A stretch of 22,320 nucleotides of DNA, from the IMG/VR virus record IMGVR_UViG_3300048446_000034, positions 1 to 22,320 of that record; one strand, 5' to 3'. Below, piece after piece: positions 15,401 to 22,203 of this stretch. Source of the stretch: a virus. The translations under genes and the position numbers were made by a program. The notes beneath the pieces are model-generated. The model worked only from the letters and a program-made list of their open reading frames with translations. It searched no databases and had not been told where the DNA came from. Position 1 is the stretch's first letter. The number at the start of each line of letters is the position of its first letter.

Positions 15401-15703
15401 TCAGGATCTAGCTTCGATGTACCTTCGGGTGGACGAACAGGACCAGACGCTATCAGAGTCGCAGAGCGCGATAGTGCAACGTATTCTCTCGAAAAAACGC
15501 AGCCTACCCCAGGCGGAGGAATAGCTGACGATATAAATACATCTGACATCTTTGACGATATGGATCTTGAGGTTCCTCTTGGTGAACGCTTAGATCCTGA
15601 CACTAATGAAGTTGTGCCAACAACTATGACGCTTAAAGATGTTAAGGCTCAAATGGATCAAGAAGACGCAATGATATCCCGATTGGAGTTCTGTACAATA
15701 TGA
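12413..15703 (+). CDS. Polyvalent internal virion protein with ParB/DdrB-like and zeta-toxin-like kinase domains
   Basis: 1096 residues. Residues 1-140: helical start. About 149-225: Gly/Ala-rich segment with RFIGSMGSAFGDPVTQATMP and AINAGVGAITEV, a hydrophobic patch usual in ejection proteins. About 332-460: ParB/DdrB-like domain with the strand YTLDPEQIAVDAKTFQFKA and the signature DGHQRLGLA (394-402). About 500-700: helices including GPLSDALNQAARTA and FLDAVRGSI. About 820-990: zeta-toxin-like P-loop kinase with Walker A GPPAAGKS (826-833), LDSDEIKKALPEYEGG, HEESSDL and IGRFVSSGRIIPPAYLD. The end PTTMTLKDVKAQMDQEDAMI is a conserved family tail. Such multidomain proteins are known as polyvalent proteins, thought to enter the cell with phage DNA. 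The kinase target is unknown. Two ORFs are nested in the +1 frame. Confidence 0.85.
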   Translation: MNFDQPDPLDILPQQGLQAPPGTLTENLTTAFDVARFNGGSGANSKAFTMLEVWGPIVDLANQNGGDFENPGIYLSSSLFDTSAPRVYERQTQELYSWMAENRQSLPPELQDITPDVIDQRTKDFVQSKQNELAELARTNPDLASASARFIGSMGSAFGDPVTQATMPFGGWSKSFWKNVMQSAAINAGVGAITEVDVAKWYNELDLEYSYQDFLANVAIQGAFGAALPVAGRGIRMTAEQAKKGWEVLSGKGRKPISPEDQALVDVLEAQEEVVATNPLETPQDPNVAEFEHQSRLTAAQAAIENNQAPKITPEPNAPIKPAVAAEAADNLDGVLYTLDPEQIAVDAKTFQFKAGGDEFGVTERLQGITTWDKYKAGVVTVYEYADGRLAIADGHQRLGLAKRIRSQDPSQDVKVIGYKLREVDGISPEEARVIAAMKNIAEGTGTSIDAAKVLRVEPDRLSELPPRSELVRQARDMMALSDEAFGAIVNEVIPANYGAIVGRLIDDPKLQDAAIQVLAKSEPSNAFQAESIVRQVREAGAEEVEQISLFGEELVTESYYVERAKVLDRAYKELRRDKAAFETLVRNSERLEAEGNVLVKEANERKANTDGQTIALLQTLANRKGPLSDALNQAARTARDTNSYVEATRGFLDAVRGSIESGDFDRISSGDIGRAVDGTPQIARSEIEKEPALEGFDEPTGVAAERQADQLIDDMFGADEVDADSIAGLKRLLDESPTRDQIDNHPSVIKALDEMEARAETSGIEGYNTEAWHNSRVYKIDDQDVTSTAEAMVRFELDAEQLAFKELGIDPQPVFRNKELTIVLGPPAAGKSTIANELAVANRSAILDSDEIKKALPEYEGGIGASAVHEESSDLAKILQSLMIEQGTNIVLPKVGHSASSIRKVISLYKDKGYKVRLVNMDVTPENAYQRMIGRFVSSGRIIPPAYLDAVGANPSATFRTLRQEGAADGYAEIDNNGGFNDPKEIREISGDNPLSGSSFDVPSGGRTGPDAIRVAERDSATYSLEKTQPTPGGGIADDINTSDIFDDMDLEVPLGERLDPDTNEVVPTTMTLKDVKAQMDQEDAMISRLEFCTI
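14244..14522 (+). CDS. Candidate nested gene in +1 frame of the polyvalent protein gene (92 residues)
   Basis: An ATG-to-TAG ORF inside the coding sequence of the 1096-residue protein. The product is hydrophilic and basic at its start (MAKRSRSSKRLQTEKGRS), then Gln/Ser/Pro-rich, then a helical stretch DQLNRATSTAYLLATLDALS and a basic end. AAGG at 14231-14234 lies 9 bases before the ATG. Over the 95 host-frame codons read here, third positions shift to C and A (33 C against 19 T), with CTC as five of seven Leu codons and TTC as all three Phe codons; the neighbouring stretches prefer T-ending codons. That is expected if the overlapping frame is under selection, but mosaic import would also explain it. 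No family recognised. Confidence 0.3.
   Translation: MAKRSRSSKRLQTEKGRSPMPSTKQQEQPETQTAMSKQPEVSSMLSEDQLNRATSTAYLLATLDALSMVRRRSLDLKLKKNQPLRASTSQQG
15321..15524 (+). CDS. Candidate nested gene in +1 frame with strong ribosome site (67 residues)
   Basis: An ATG-to-TAG ORF inside the 3' part of the polyvalent protein gene, in the same +1 frame as the other nested ORF. AGGAGGG at 15306-15312, 8 bases before the ATG, is as good as the capsid ribosome site and has no job in the host frame, where it merely encodes Gln-Glu-Gly. The product (MAMQKSTTMAASMTPKKSEK, later LRVDEQDQTLSESQSAIVQR, ending RSLPQAEE) is hydrophilic with a plausible amphipathic helix. Host-frame codons across the stretch shift to GAC, ATC and GGA. 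No family recognised, no membrane segment. Confidence 0.4.
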   Translation: MAMQKSTTMAASMTPKKSEKSQETTRYQDLASMYLRVDEQDQTLSESQSAIVQRILSKKRSLPQAEE

Positions 15704-18168
15704 CTTTTAAAAACTGTATTGATGAGGGCGTTGCTGAAGGTCAGATCACTGAGGATCAGGCCAATGAGATCAAGGGTCTGTTTGATGAGCTAGAAACGCA
15801 GTATAACCGGCAAATGGGTGGTGCTGCTGCAACAGCAAAAGCTGCGGCTGATACATTTATCTCTGCAAAAAAGGCTGCTATACAACGCAAGCGCCGCGCT
15901 ATGCTCCAGGCTACAACCTGGAAGAAGATCAATTATGACTTATCAAATTACAAAACGGCTCTAGGCACACCTGACAAAAACAGAGCGGCTTTGGCATTAT
16001 ATGAGCAAGATCAGACATCAAAGTTCAGAAGCATTGTCCAGGTGCAGCAAGCTGTTCAGCGTAGCGCTACGAGAAAGATGGATGAGTTTTTGTCTACTTT
16101 TCGGCGCAATGTAGTCGGAGAAACAAGAAACAAAGCCCAACTTAAAAATGTAGTTCGTGAGATCTTTGGCGAAGAAACCGGCGATGCGGCTGCTAGAGAA
16201 ATGTCTCAGGCATGGAAAGCATCTTCGGAATATTTACGCACTCGGTTCAATGCTGCCGGTGGTGCCATACCGAAACGCGCTGATTGGGGTATGCCTCAGA
16301 TCCATGACACTATGCGCGTTCGTCAATCAACATATAAAGAATGGCGAGACTTCATCTCTCCGCGCTTAGATCTAAAAAAAATGATAGATGAGCAAACGGG
16401 CTTGCCTTTCTCAGATGCAAAGCTTGCGGATGCTATGCGTGATGCTTATGAAACAATCAGCAAAGATGGATTTAACAAAGTTAAGCCTGGCACAATGACA
16501 GGCAATAAGTCCTTTGCTCAACGCAATCAAGATCATCGTTTCTTTGTTTTTGAAAACGCAGATGGCTGGATGGAGTATCAGCAGAAGTTTGGGAATCCAA
16601 ATGCGTTTGACGCAATGATGGGCCATATTGATATGATGTCGCGTGACATTGCTATGATGGAAGTGCTTGGCCCTAATCCAAGGGCAACAACAAACTTTAT
16701 CAAACAAACATTAGAAGCTGACGCTGCTGGCGATGCAAAACTAGAACGCGCTGCTAGACGCACTGGCGCATCTATTGATGCTCTATACTCTGCGGTAACT
16801 GGATCTATAAATGCACCTGTTGACAGTATGCTTGCATATACATTCGCCGGCATTAGACAGGTATTGCAATCGGCGCAGCTCGGTGGCGCGGCTATTGCTG
16901 CAACAACTGATATGAATTTTGGTCGCATTGCTCGATCTATGGTTGGCTTGCCGCAAACCAAAATGCTGAAGAAATACTTGGACTTTATGAACCCTCTCAG
17001 CATGGAAGAGAAAGGACGCCTGGCTATTCGCCTGGGTCTAACGGCTGAAGGCTGGTCAACTCTTGCCGCTACACAAATGCGTTACGTTGGTGACTTGTCA
17101 GGGCCAGAGATAACGCGCCGTATGGCTGACTTTGTTATGAGGGCTTCGCTGCTTTCTCCCTGGACGAATGCCGGTCGCTGGTCTTTTGGAATGGAGTTCT
17201 TAGGAAACCTGGCTGACAACGCTGGCAAGACATTTAAGCAGCTCGACCCCATGATGCAGAAAACGCTAGATCACTATGGGATTGGCGCTGACAAATGGGA
17301 GATTGTTAGAACAACCCCGCTCTATGAATATGAGGGCGCTTCGTTTCTAAGAGCTGAGGACATCGAGGCCCGTACAGATATACGTTCAGATTTAGCCCGT
17401 GACTTAGCAACTAATCTCTTGGCTATGGTAGAGACAGAAACAAACTTTGCTGTACCCAGCTCGTCGCTCCGTGGCCGTACCGCTCTAACTGGTGATACTC
17501 GTCCAGGCACAGTTGCCGGTGAGCTTACTCGATCGTTTGCCATGTATAAAAACTTTGGCGTTACTCTGGTCAACACGCATATTATGCGCGGACTGGCGCA
17601 ACCTACACAAAGGGCCAAGGGCACTTACTTCGCGGATCTGTTGATTAGCACTACATTGATGGGCGCTCTGGCAATGCAGCTAAAGGAAATGGCTAAGGGC
17701 CGCGATCCTCGCCCAATGACAGATCCAGAGTTTTGGGGCGCTGCAATGCTTCAAGGTGGTGGTCTTGGTATATACGGAGACTTCTTATTCTCAGATGTAA
17801 ACCGTTACGATCGAGGCTTGCCTGAAACTGTTGCAGGGCCGGTTATTGGCTTTATTGATGATGTTAATAAATTAACAACCGGAAATATAGCGCAAGCTAT
17901 CAAAGGCGAAGATACAAATATCGGAAGCGAGTTTATTAACTTTGCCGGTCGCTACACTCCAGGCTCTACGCTCTGGTATTCTCGCCTGGCATTGGAAAGA
18001 ATGGTGCTGGATCAAGGAAAGCTATGGGCAGATCCAGATGCCAGAAGCAAGATGCGCCGGTTGGAATCCAGGTATAAACGTGAATATGGGCAGAATTTCT
18101 GGTGGCGTCCTGGTAAAACCACCCCAGAAAGAGGGCCAGAAGTGTCAAACGTGTTTGAGCAAAGATGA
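15700..18168 (+). CDS. Internal virion / polyvalent-associated protein (T7 gp16-like position)
   Basis: 822 residues, coupled to the polyvalent protein by an ATGA overlap. The N-terminus (FKNCIDEGVAEGQITEDQAN, then IKGLFDELETQYNRQM) and the following basic helix (KKAAIQRKRRAMLQATTWKK, residues about 57-76) are the typical start of a phage protein family that sits right after ParB/zeta polyvalent proteins. The middle has MVGLPQTKMLKKYLDFMNPL, the end is WWRPGKTTPERGPE. A hydrophobic helix around residues 645-660 (LLISTTLMGALAMQLKEM) may contact membrane. Polyvalent and gp16-like proteins together would form the inner-membrane part of the ejectosome. No enzymatic motif seen. Confidence 0.72.
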   Translation: MTFKNCIDEGVAEGQITEDQANEIKGLFDELETQYNRQMGGAAATAKAAADTFISAKKAAIQRKRRAMLQATTWKKINYDLSNYKTALGTPDKNRAALALYEQDQTSKFRSIVQVQQAVQRSATRKMDEFLSTFRRNVVGETRNKAQLKNVVREIFGEETGDAAAREMSQAWKASSEYLRTRFNAAGGAIPKRADWGMPQIHDTMRVRQSTYKEWRDFISPRLDLKKMIDEQTGLPFSDAKLADAMRDAYETISKDGFNKVKPGTMTGNKSFAQRNQDHRFFVFENADGWMEYQQKFGNPNAFDAMMGHIDMMSRDIAMMEVLGPNPRATTNFIKQTLEADAAGDAKLERAARRTGASIDALYSAVTGSINAPVDSMLAYTFAGIRQVLQSAQLGGAAIAATTDMNFGRIARSMVGLPQTKMLKKYLDFMNPLSMEEKGRLAIRLGLTAEGWSTLAATQMRYVGDLSGPEITRRMADFVMRASLLSPWTNAGRWSFGMEFLGNLADNAGKTFKQLDPMMQKTLDHYGIGADKWEIVRTTPLYEYEGASFLRAEDIEARTDIRSDLARDLATNLLAMVETETNFAVPSSSLRGRTALTGDTRPGTVAGELTRSFAMYKNFGVTLVNTHIMRGLAQPTQRAKGTYFADLLISTTLMGALAMQLKEMAKGRDPRPMTDPEFWGAAMLQGGGLGIYGDFLFSDVNRYDRGLPETVAGPVIGFIDDVNKLTTGNIAQAIKGEDTNIGSEFINFAGRYTPGSTLWYSRLALERMVLDQGKLWADPDARSKMRRLESRYKREYGQNFWWRPGKTTPERGPEVSNVFEQR

Positions 18169-18183
18169 TAAATCTGCTATAGA
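18155..18183 (+). promoter_or_regulatory. Sigma70-like extended -10 promoter candidate before tail fibre gene
   Basis: TTGAGC at 18155-18160, a 17-base spacer, and TATAGA at 18178-18183 preceded by TGC (18175-18177), giving an extended -10 TGCTATAGA. The -35 lies in the last codons of the preceding gene and the -10 falls in the 40-bp gap before the fibre gene. Position, spacing and the TGn element together make this the best host-type promoter in the window. Some T7-type promoters share a CTATAG core, so a phage polymerase promoter is an alternative, but I see no second copy in another gap. Confidence 0.4.
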
Positions 18184-18208
18184 GTAAGCAAAGGAACGGG
18201 AAAACATC

Positions 18209-21200
18209 ATGTCCGATATCGCAATTAACCCTGTTACGCGCAGAGTTCAGTTCACAGGCAATACTGGAACCGGCCCGTATGCCTTTACATTCAATGTTTT
18301 GCAGTCAAGTGATATCGTTGTTTACAAGAACAACGTGCTGCTGACAGAAACAACCGATTACACTGTATCGATTGATGCGAATGGTACGGGCAACATCACG
18401 ATGGTTGTTGCTTTGGTGCTTACGGACATTCTGACAATCATCGGTGGCCGTGAACTATCACGCACAACTGACTTCGTGACTGCTGGTGACTTGTTGGCTT
18501 CTTCGTTGAATGAACAGCTTGACAGCAATGTCATCATGTCTCAGCAACTTGATGAGCGCTTTGGCCGTACTCTTGCCGTTCCTCCAGGCGATGAAGATGC
18601 AACTCTGAATTTGCCATTGGTAGCTGATCGCGCTGGCAAGCTAATAAGTTTTACCACAAGTGGATCTGTAACTAGCCCAGAAACAACCGCCGCTCAACTT
18701 GATGCTGCTGTTAGTTCTTTTATTAACGCTACGGGAAACAACGCCAGTTCAATTCTTTATGATCCATCTGGAACTGGAGCGGTTCAGACTACCGTTCAAT
18801 CAAAGTTAAGACAGACTGTTTCGGTTAAAGACTTTGGGGCTGTTGGTGATGGAACATCGGACGATACCACAGAAATACAAGCTGCTCTGACTGCCGCTTC
18901 TGGTACAAGTAATGTGTATTTACCTGCTGGCACTTACATAGTCAGCGCAACTATCTTTATTCCAAGCAATACTTACTTTTTTGGAGATGGTAAAAGTAGT
19001 ATTATCAAAATGATTGGGACTGAGGGCCGCAATACTACTGTGGTTATGACTGGCTTTAGAAATAACAAGCGTGAAAACATTGTTATTGAAAATATGCAGA
19101 TTGATTTCAACCGTACCCGCTGGGCTGTTACGGGTGGTAATCAGCTCACTGATGCGTTTAACGGAACTGCTGGATATAGCACCTATCAAGATAACGATGA
19201 AACAGCATTGAGCATTTGTTACTCAGAAAATGTTTTAGTAAAAAACGTCTGGGCTATTGATGGTTATAAGCACTGTATTGATGTTACGGCTCCTGCTTAT
19301 CGGACAGGAACTGACGGTGCGACTTACGACAGCCAACCGTCTAAGAATGTAACACTTCAAAATTGTTATGTCTCTGGTGGAGGTGATGATAACATTACCA
19401 CTCACCACTCAACAGACATTAACATTATTGGATGCTGGTCAGAAAACCCATCTGGTGTTCGTATTCCTCAGAACTCAAACTGCATTGAGATTGATGACGG
19501 TAGCCGAAACGTATTTGTAACTAACTGCGTAACTATTGGCGGTAATTATGGCCTTCAGATTAAAGGGCATGACTACGCACCAGCACCTTACAACGTGATT
19601 GTGAATGGGCTTAGAGCCGTAAACAATACTCAAGGTGTAGAGCTTAGGCACTCAGGCTGGTACGCAAATAAGGCAACCTTTAGTGGCGATGGAAGCACAA
19701 CGGCATTTACACTGCCAAGCGGCTATACGGTTTCTCCGGTTGTTTATGTTGGTGGTGTAAAGCAAACATCAGGATTTTCTGTTAGCGGTGTAACCTTAAC
19801 ATTCACATCGGCCCCCGCTTCTGGGACAGATAACATTGTTGTTTACAAGGCTGACGAGGGAGAAGACCCAGAAATTGTAGACGAAGAAGGCATTACAATT
19901 GCTTACACAGGTACAAGCCCAACGGCTCGTAATGTAATGCTGTCAAACATTTCGGTTATTGCACCTAAGTCTGTAGCTCATCCAACTGTAACAACTGTTG
20001 GTGGTACTGCCATTCCTAATGTTAGTAATACCGGCAATGTTTCTCAGTCAACATACAATGCCATTGCTGGTATGCGTATTCGTTCGTATGAAAATGTTAA
20101 TCTAGTAAACGTTAGTTTTAATGACAGCACTTTAGATTTGGCTGATGATTACAGTGATGCAACAGCCCTATCTACAGATGCAGTGTGTCGGGTTTACAAT
20201 GGCGCATCAAATATTCTTATTAAGAACATGTCTATTTATGGGTTTGGTTCTGGCGACTTAGAAATGGAGCGTGGTTTATACACGACAAACAGCTTAGTAG
20301 GACCAATATCTGTAGATGGCTTTGCTTCTAGTAATGGGCCAGAGCATCCAATTAGGTGCAGTGAAGCTGGAAGTTTATACGAAGGCTACATTGATAATTT
20401 TTTAATTTCTGGCAGTCAATCAGACAAGATTGCTGTGTATGTTACTTGTCCTTTTGTGCAGGTTGGGTCGGGTACTGTAACGGGTTACGGCTCGCCTTCT
20501 GGCGGTGGTATTGGATCAACAGACGTTGCACAACCCAAGGGTATGACTTTTTCAAGAACGGCCCGCAGTTCATCTGGTAATACTACCACTCCAGTTTCTG
20601 TAATGAACTTTGATTGGTATGAAAGAGCAAGTGGTCAAAACTTAGGCTTAGGTGAGGGTTTAAAGCAATCTTGGCGTACACAGTTAGATGCTGACGATTC
20701 TCCTGTTGAGGTTGGTTTTGTTGGTTTCATTAAAAATACTACCCCTGACACAGACAGGATGCATGACTTTGTTGTAGGTAATTCGGCTGATGGCGGCACG
20801 ACTGCGGCTGCTCCTGTGTTTGAGGTTGCATCTGATGGTACTGTTCGCCCATCGGCAAATGGTAGTCAGTCATTAGGTGATGCAAGCCACAGATGGAGTG
20901 AAGTCTTTGCATCTAACGGCACAATCAACACATCTGATGAACGTCAGAAGCAAGACATTGCTGACATAGATGCTGCTGAAACTAGGGTGGCTGTAGTTCT
21001 TAAAGGTAAGTTAAAGAAGTTTAAGTTTAAGGATGCTGTTGCGGCTAAGGGTGACAATGCGCGAGTGCACATCGGTGTAATAGCTCAGGAAGTAAAAGCT
21101 GCTTTTGAGGCAGAAGGCTTAGATGCTCACGACTACGCCATGTTATGCTACGATCAATGGACTACTGGATCGGAAGAAACTGGCGATTTAGAAACACATG

Positions 21201-21256
21201 ACAGTTATGGGGTTCGTTACACTGAGCTTCTAACATTTATAATTTCTGCGATGTAA
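18209..21256 (+). CDS. Tail fibre / tailspike: T7-fibre-like N-terminus, pectate-lyase-like beta-helix, S74 chaperone
   Basis: 1015 residues. Residues 1-155: T7-fibre-like virion attachment domain (RRVQFTGNTGTGPYAFTFNV, then SDIVVYKNNVLLTETTDYTV). From about 205: pectate-lyase-3 start VSVKDFGAVGDGTSDDTTEI, then a right-handed beta-helix to about 770. Within it SGGGDDNITTHH (Asp393, Asp394, His399, His400) resembles a glycosidase/lyase active site, so depolymerase activity is plausible. About residues 488-548 is an inserted domain (FSGDGSTTAFTLPSGYTV, then VVYVGGVKQ). Residues 885-1015: intramolecular chaperone of endosialidase type (S74) with TSDERQKQDI; Ser909 and Lys914 fit the self-cleavage dyad, predicting loss of a 107-residue C-terminal piece after trimerisation. 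Confidence 0.9.
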   Translation: MSDIAINPVTRRVQFTGNTGTGPYAFTFNVLQSSDIVVYKNNVLLTETTDYTVSIDANGTGNITMVVALVLTDILTIIGGRELSRTTDFVTAGDLLASSLNEQLDSNVIMSQQLDERFGRTLAVPPGDEDATLNLPLVADRAGKLISFTTSGSVTSPETTAAQLDAAVSSFINATGNNASSILYDPSGTGAVQTTVQSKLRQTVSVKDFGAVGDGTSDDTTEIQAALTAASGTSNVYLPAGTYIVSATIFIPSNTYFFGDGKSSIIKMIGTEGRNTTVVMTGFRNNKRENIVIENMQIDFNRTRWAVTGGNQLTDAFNGTAGYSTYQDNDETALSICYSENVLVKNVWAIDGYKHCIDVTAPAYRTGTDGATYDSQPSKNVTLQNCYVSGGGDDNITTHHSTDINIIGCWSENPSGVRIPQNSNCIEIDDGSRNVFVTNCVTIGGNYGLQIKGHDYAPAPYNVIVNGLRAVNNTQGVELRHSGWYANKATFSGDGSTTAFTLPSGYTVSPVVYVGGVKQTSGFSVSGVTLTFTSAPASGTDNIVVYKADEGEDPEIVDEEGITIAYTGTSPTARNVMLSNISVIAPKSVAHPTVTTVGGTAIPNVSNTGNVSQSTYNAIAGMRIRSYENVNLVNVSFNDSTLDLADDYSDATALSTDAVCRVYNGASNILIKNMSIYGFGSGDLEMERGLYTTNSLVGPISVDGFASSNGPEHPIRCSEAGSLYEGYIDNFLISGSQSDKIAVYVTCPFVQVGSGTVTGYGSPSGGGIGSTDVAQPKGMTFSRTARSSSGNTTTPVSVMNFDWYERASGQNLGLGEGLKQSWRTQLDADDSPVEVGFVGFIKNTTPDTDRMHDFVVGNSADGGTTAAAPVFEVASDGTVRPSANGSQSLGDASHRWSEVFASNGTINTSDERQKQDIADIDAAETRVAVVLKGKLKKFKFKDAVAAKGDNARVHIGVIAQEVKAAFEAEGLDAHDYAMLCYDQWTTGSEETGDLETHDSYGVRYTELLTFIISAM

Positions 21257-21266
21257 GGAGATAACA

Positions 21267-21998
21267 ATGATTAAGCAGCAAGGTGGTATCTTTGGCCGCA
21301 ATCCCGTTTTCAATTCTATTGAAGCATCTGATGCTACATTCCCTGGAATGACTATTAGCTCCTCTGACGAGAATATTATTAAATTTTATAATAGTGGTAC
21401 ACTTGTAGGGGCAATTGGCTTTCAGGACAGTGACTTGTGGATTGGTGAGGGTGGAGTAGGGTTACATTTTCAAAACACAGGCTCTGACCGCATTGATCCC
21501 TTTGATGTAGCTGGCAATGCAGTGAGAGACAATGGTATAGACTTGGGCGGTAGCTCAAGTAGGTTTGATGACATTTATGCTACGAATGGCACAATCCAAA
21601 CCTCTGATGCCAACGAAAAGCAGCAGATTGCTTCACTCACTACAGCAGAGATGGATGCAGCCAAGGCTATCAGCCAGTTGTTTAAGACGTTCAAGTGGAA
21701 CTCCGCTGTTACTGAGAAGGGTGACGCAGCACGAACTCACACAGGCGTCATTGCTCAAGAAGTAGAGCAAGCCATGACAGACGCAGGGCTAGACGCTGGT
21801 GACTATGCGTTCTTTATTAGCACTACTTGGTGGGAGCACAGTGGTGTGAACTACCCCACGCTTGCAGATGCTCCAGCAGGTTCCACTGAGAGCAACCGCA
21901 AGGGTATCCGCTACCCGCAGCTATTGTCATTCGTAAGTGCAGCTACGGAGCAACGTCTGGCGTCTATCGAAACAAGATTAGATGCGCTGGAGGCATAA
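21267..21998 (+). CDS. Second S74 chaperone tail protein
   Basis: 243 residues, 10 bases after the fibre stop; TAAGGAG at 21254-21260 overlaps the previous stop and supplies the ribosome site. The N-terminus (GGIFGRNPVFNSIEASDATF) is the usual FGRNP-x-FN start of small phage fibre or appendage proteins. A beta-rich shaft follows, then an S74 domain from about residue 93 (DLGGSSSRFDDIYATNGTIQ, TSDANEKQQI, THTGVIAQEVEQAM), ending with the coiled coil TEQRLASIETRLDALEA. The catalytic pair would be Ser113 and Lys118, but the Arg of the upstream paralogue (TSDERQK) is Asn here. It may be a second fibre tip or a trans-acting trimerisation chaperone. Confidence 0.8.
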   Translation: MIKQQGGIFGRNPVFNSIEASDATFPGMTISSSDENIIKFYNSGTLVGAIGFQDSDLWIGEGGVGLHFQNTGSDRIDPFDVAGNAVRDNGIDLGGSSSRFDDIYATNGTIQTSDANEKQQIASLTTAEMDAAKAISQLFKTFKWNSAVTEKGDAARTHTGVIAQEVEQAMTDAGLDAGDYAFFISTTWWEHSGVNYPTLADAPAGSTESNRKGIRYPQLLSFVSAATEQRLASIETRLDALEA

Positions 21999-22005
21999 GA
22001 ATACT

Positions 22006-22203
22006 ATGAGCATGGATAAAAGAACTGTAGCGTCGGCGCATCAGCGCATTGATGGATTGGAGAAGGAAGTTGTGGCTATCAAGACTGAAATGGATATTCA
22101 ATTCAAAGATTTGTTTAACCGCGTGAAGCGCCTTGAGGCCATTATGATTGGTACATCTGGCTTTATTATTGTTTTGCTTCTTCGCATGAACATGATTGGC
22201 TAA
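22006..22203 (+). CDS. Small membrane protein, XhlA/holin-like
   Basis: 65 residues from the ATG at 22006; an ATG at 21982 in the same frame would overlap the previous gene by 17 bases, and GGAGG at 21989-21993 fits the later start better. The layout is an N-terminal coiled coil (AHQRIDGLEKEVVAIKTEMD, then FKDLFNRVKRLEAI) followed by one membrane helix (IMIGTSGFIIVLLLRMNMIG) at the C-terminus. That is the pattern of haemolysin XhlA-like and some phage holin-associated proteins. Position after the fibre genes suits the start of a lysis cassette. No endolysin is in the window, so the holin role is inferred. Confidence 0.5.
   Translation: MSMDKRTVASAHQRIDGLEKEVVAIKTEMDIQFKDLFNRVKRLEAIMIGTSGFIIVLLLRMNMIG

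Noticed and set aside
16578-17003. 141-codon ORF on the minus strand
   Set aside because: Lies wholly antisense to the internal protein gene; no ribosome site or operon partner, and composition mirrors the codon bias of the sense gene.
17942-18187. 81-codon ORF in another frame over the end of the 822-residue gene, running past its stop, with a C-x-x-C near the end
   Set aside because: Trp-rich shadow composition, no ribosome site before its ATG, and the host frame has the expected family C-terminus.
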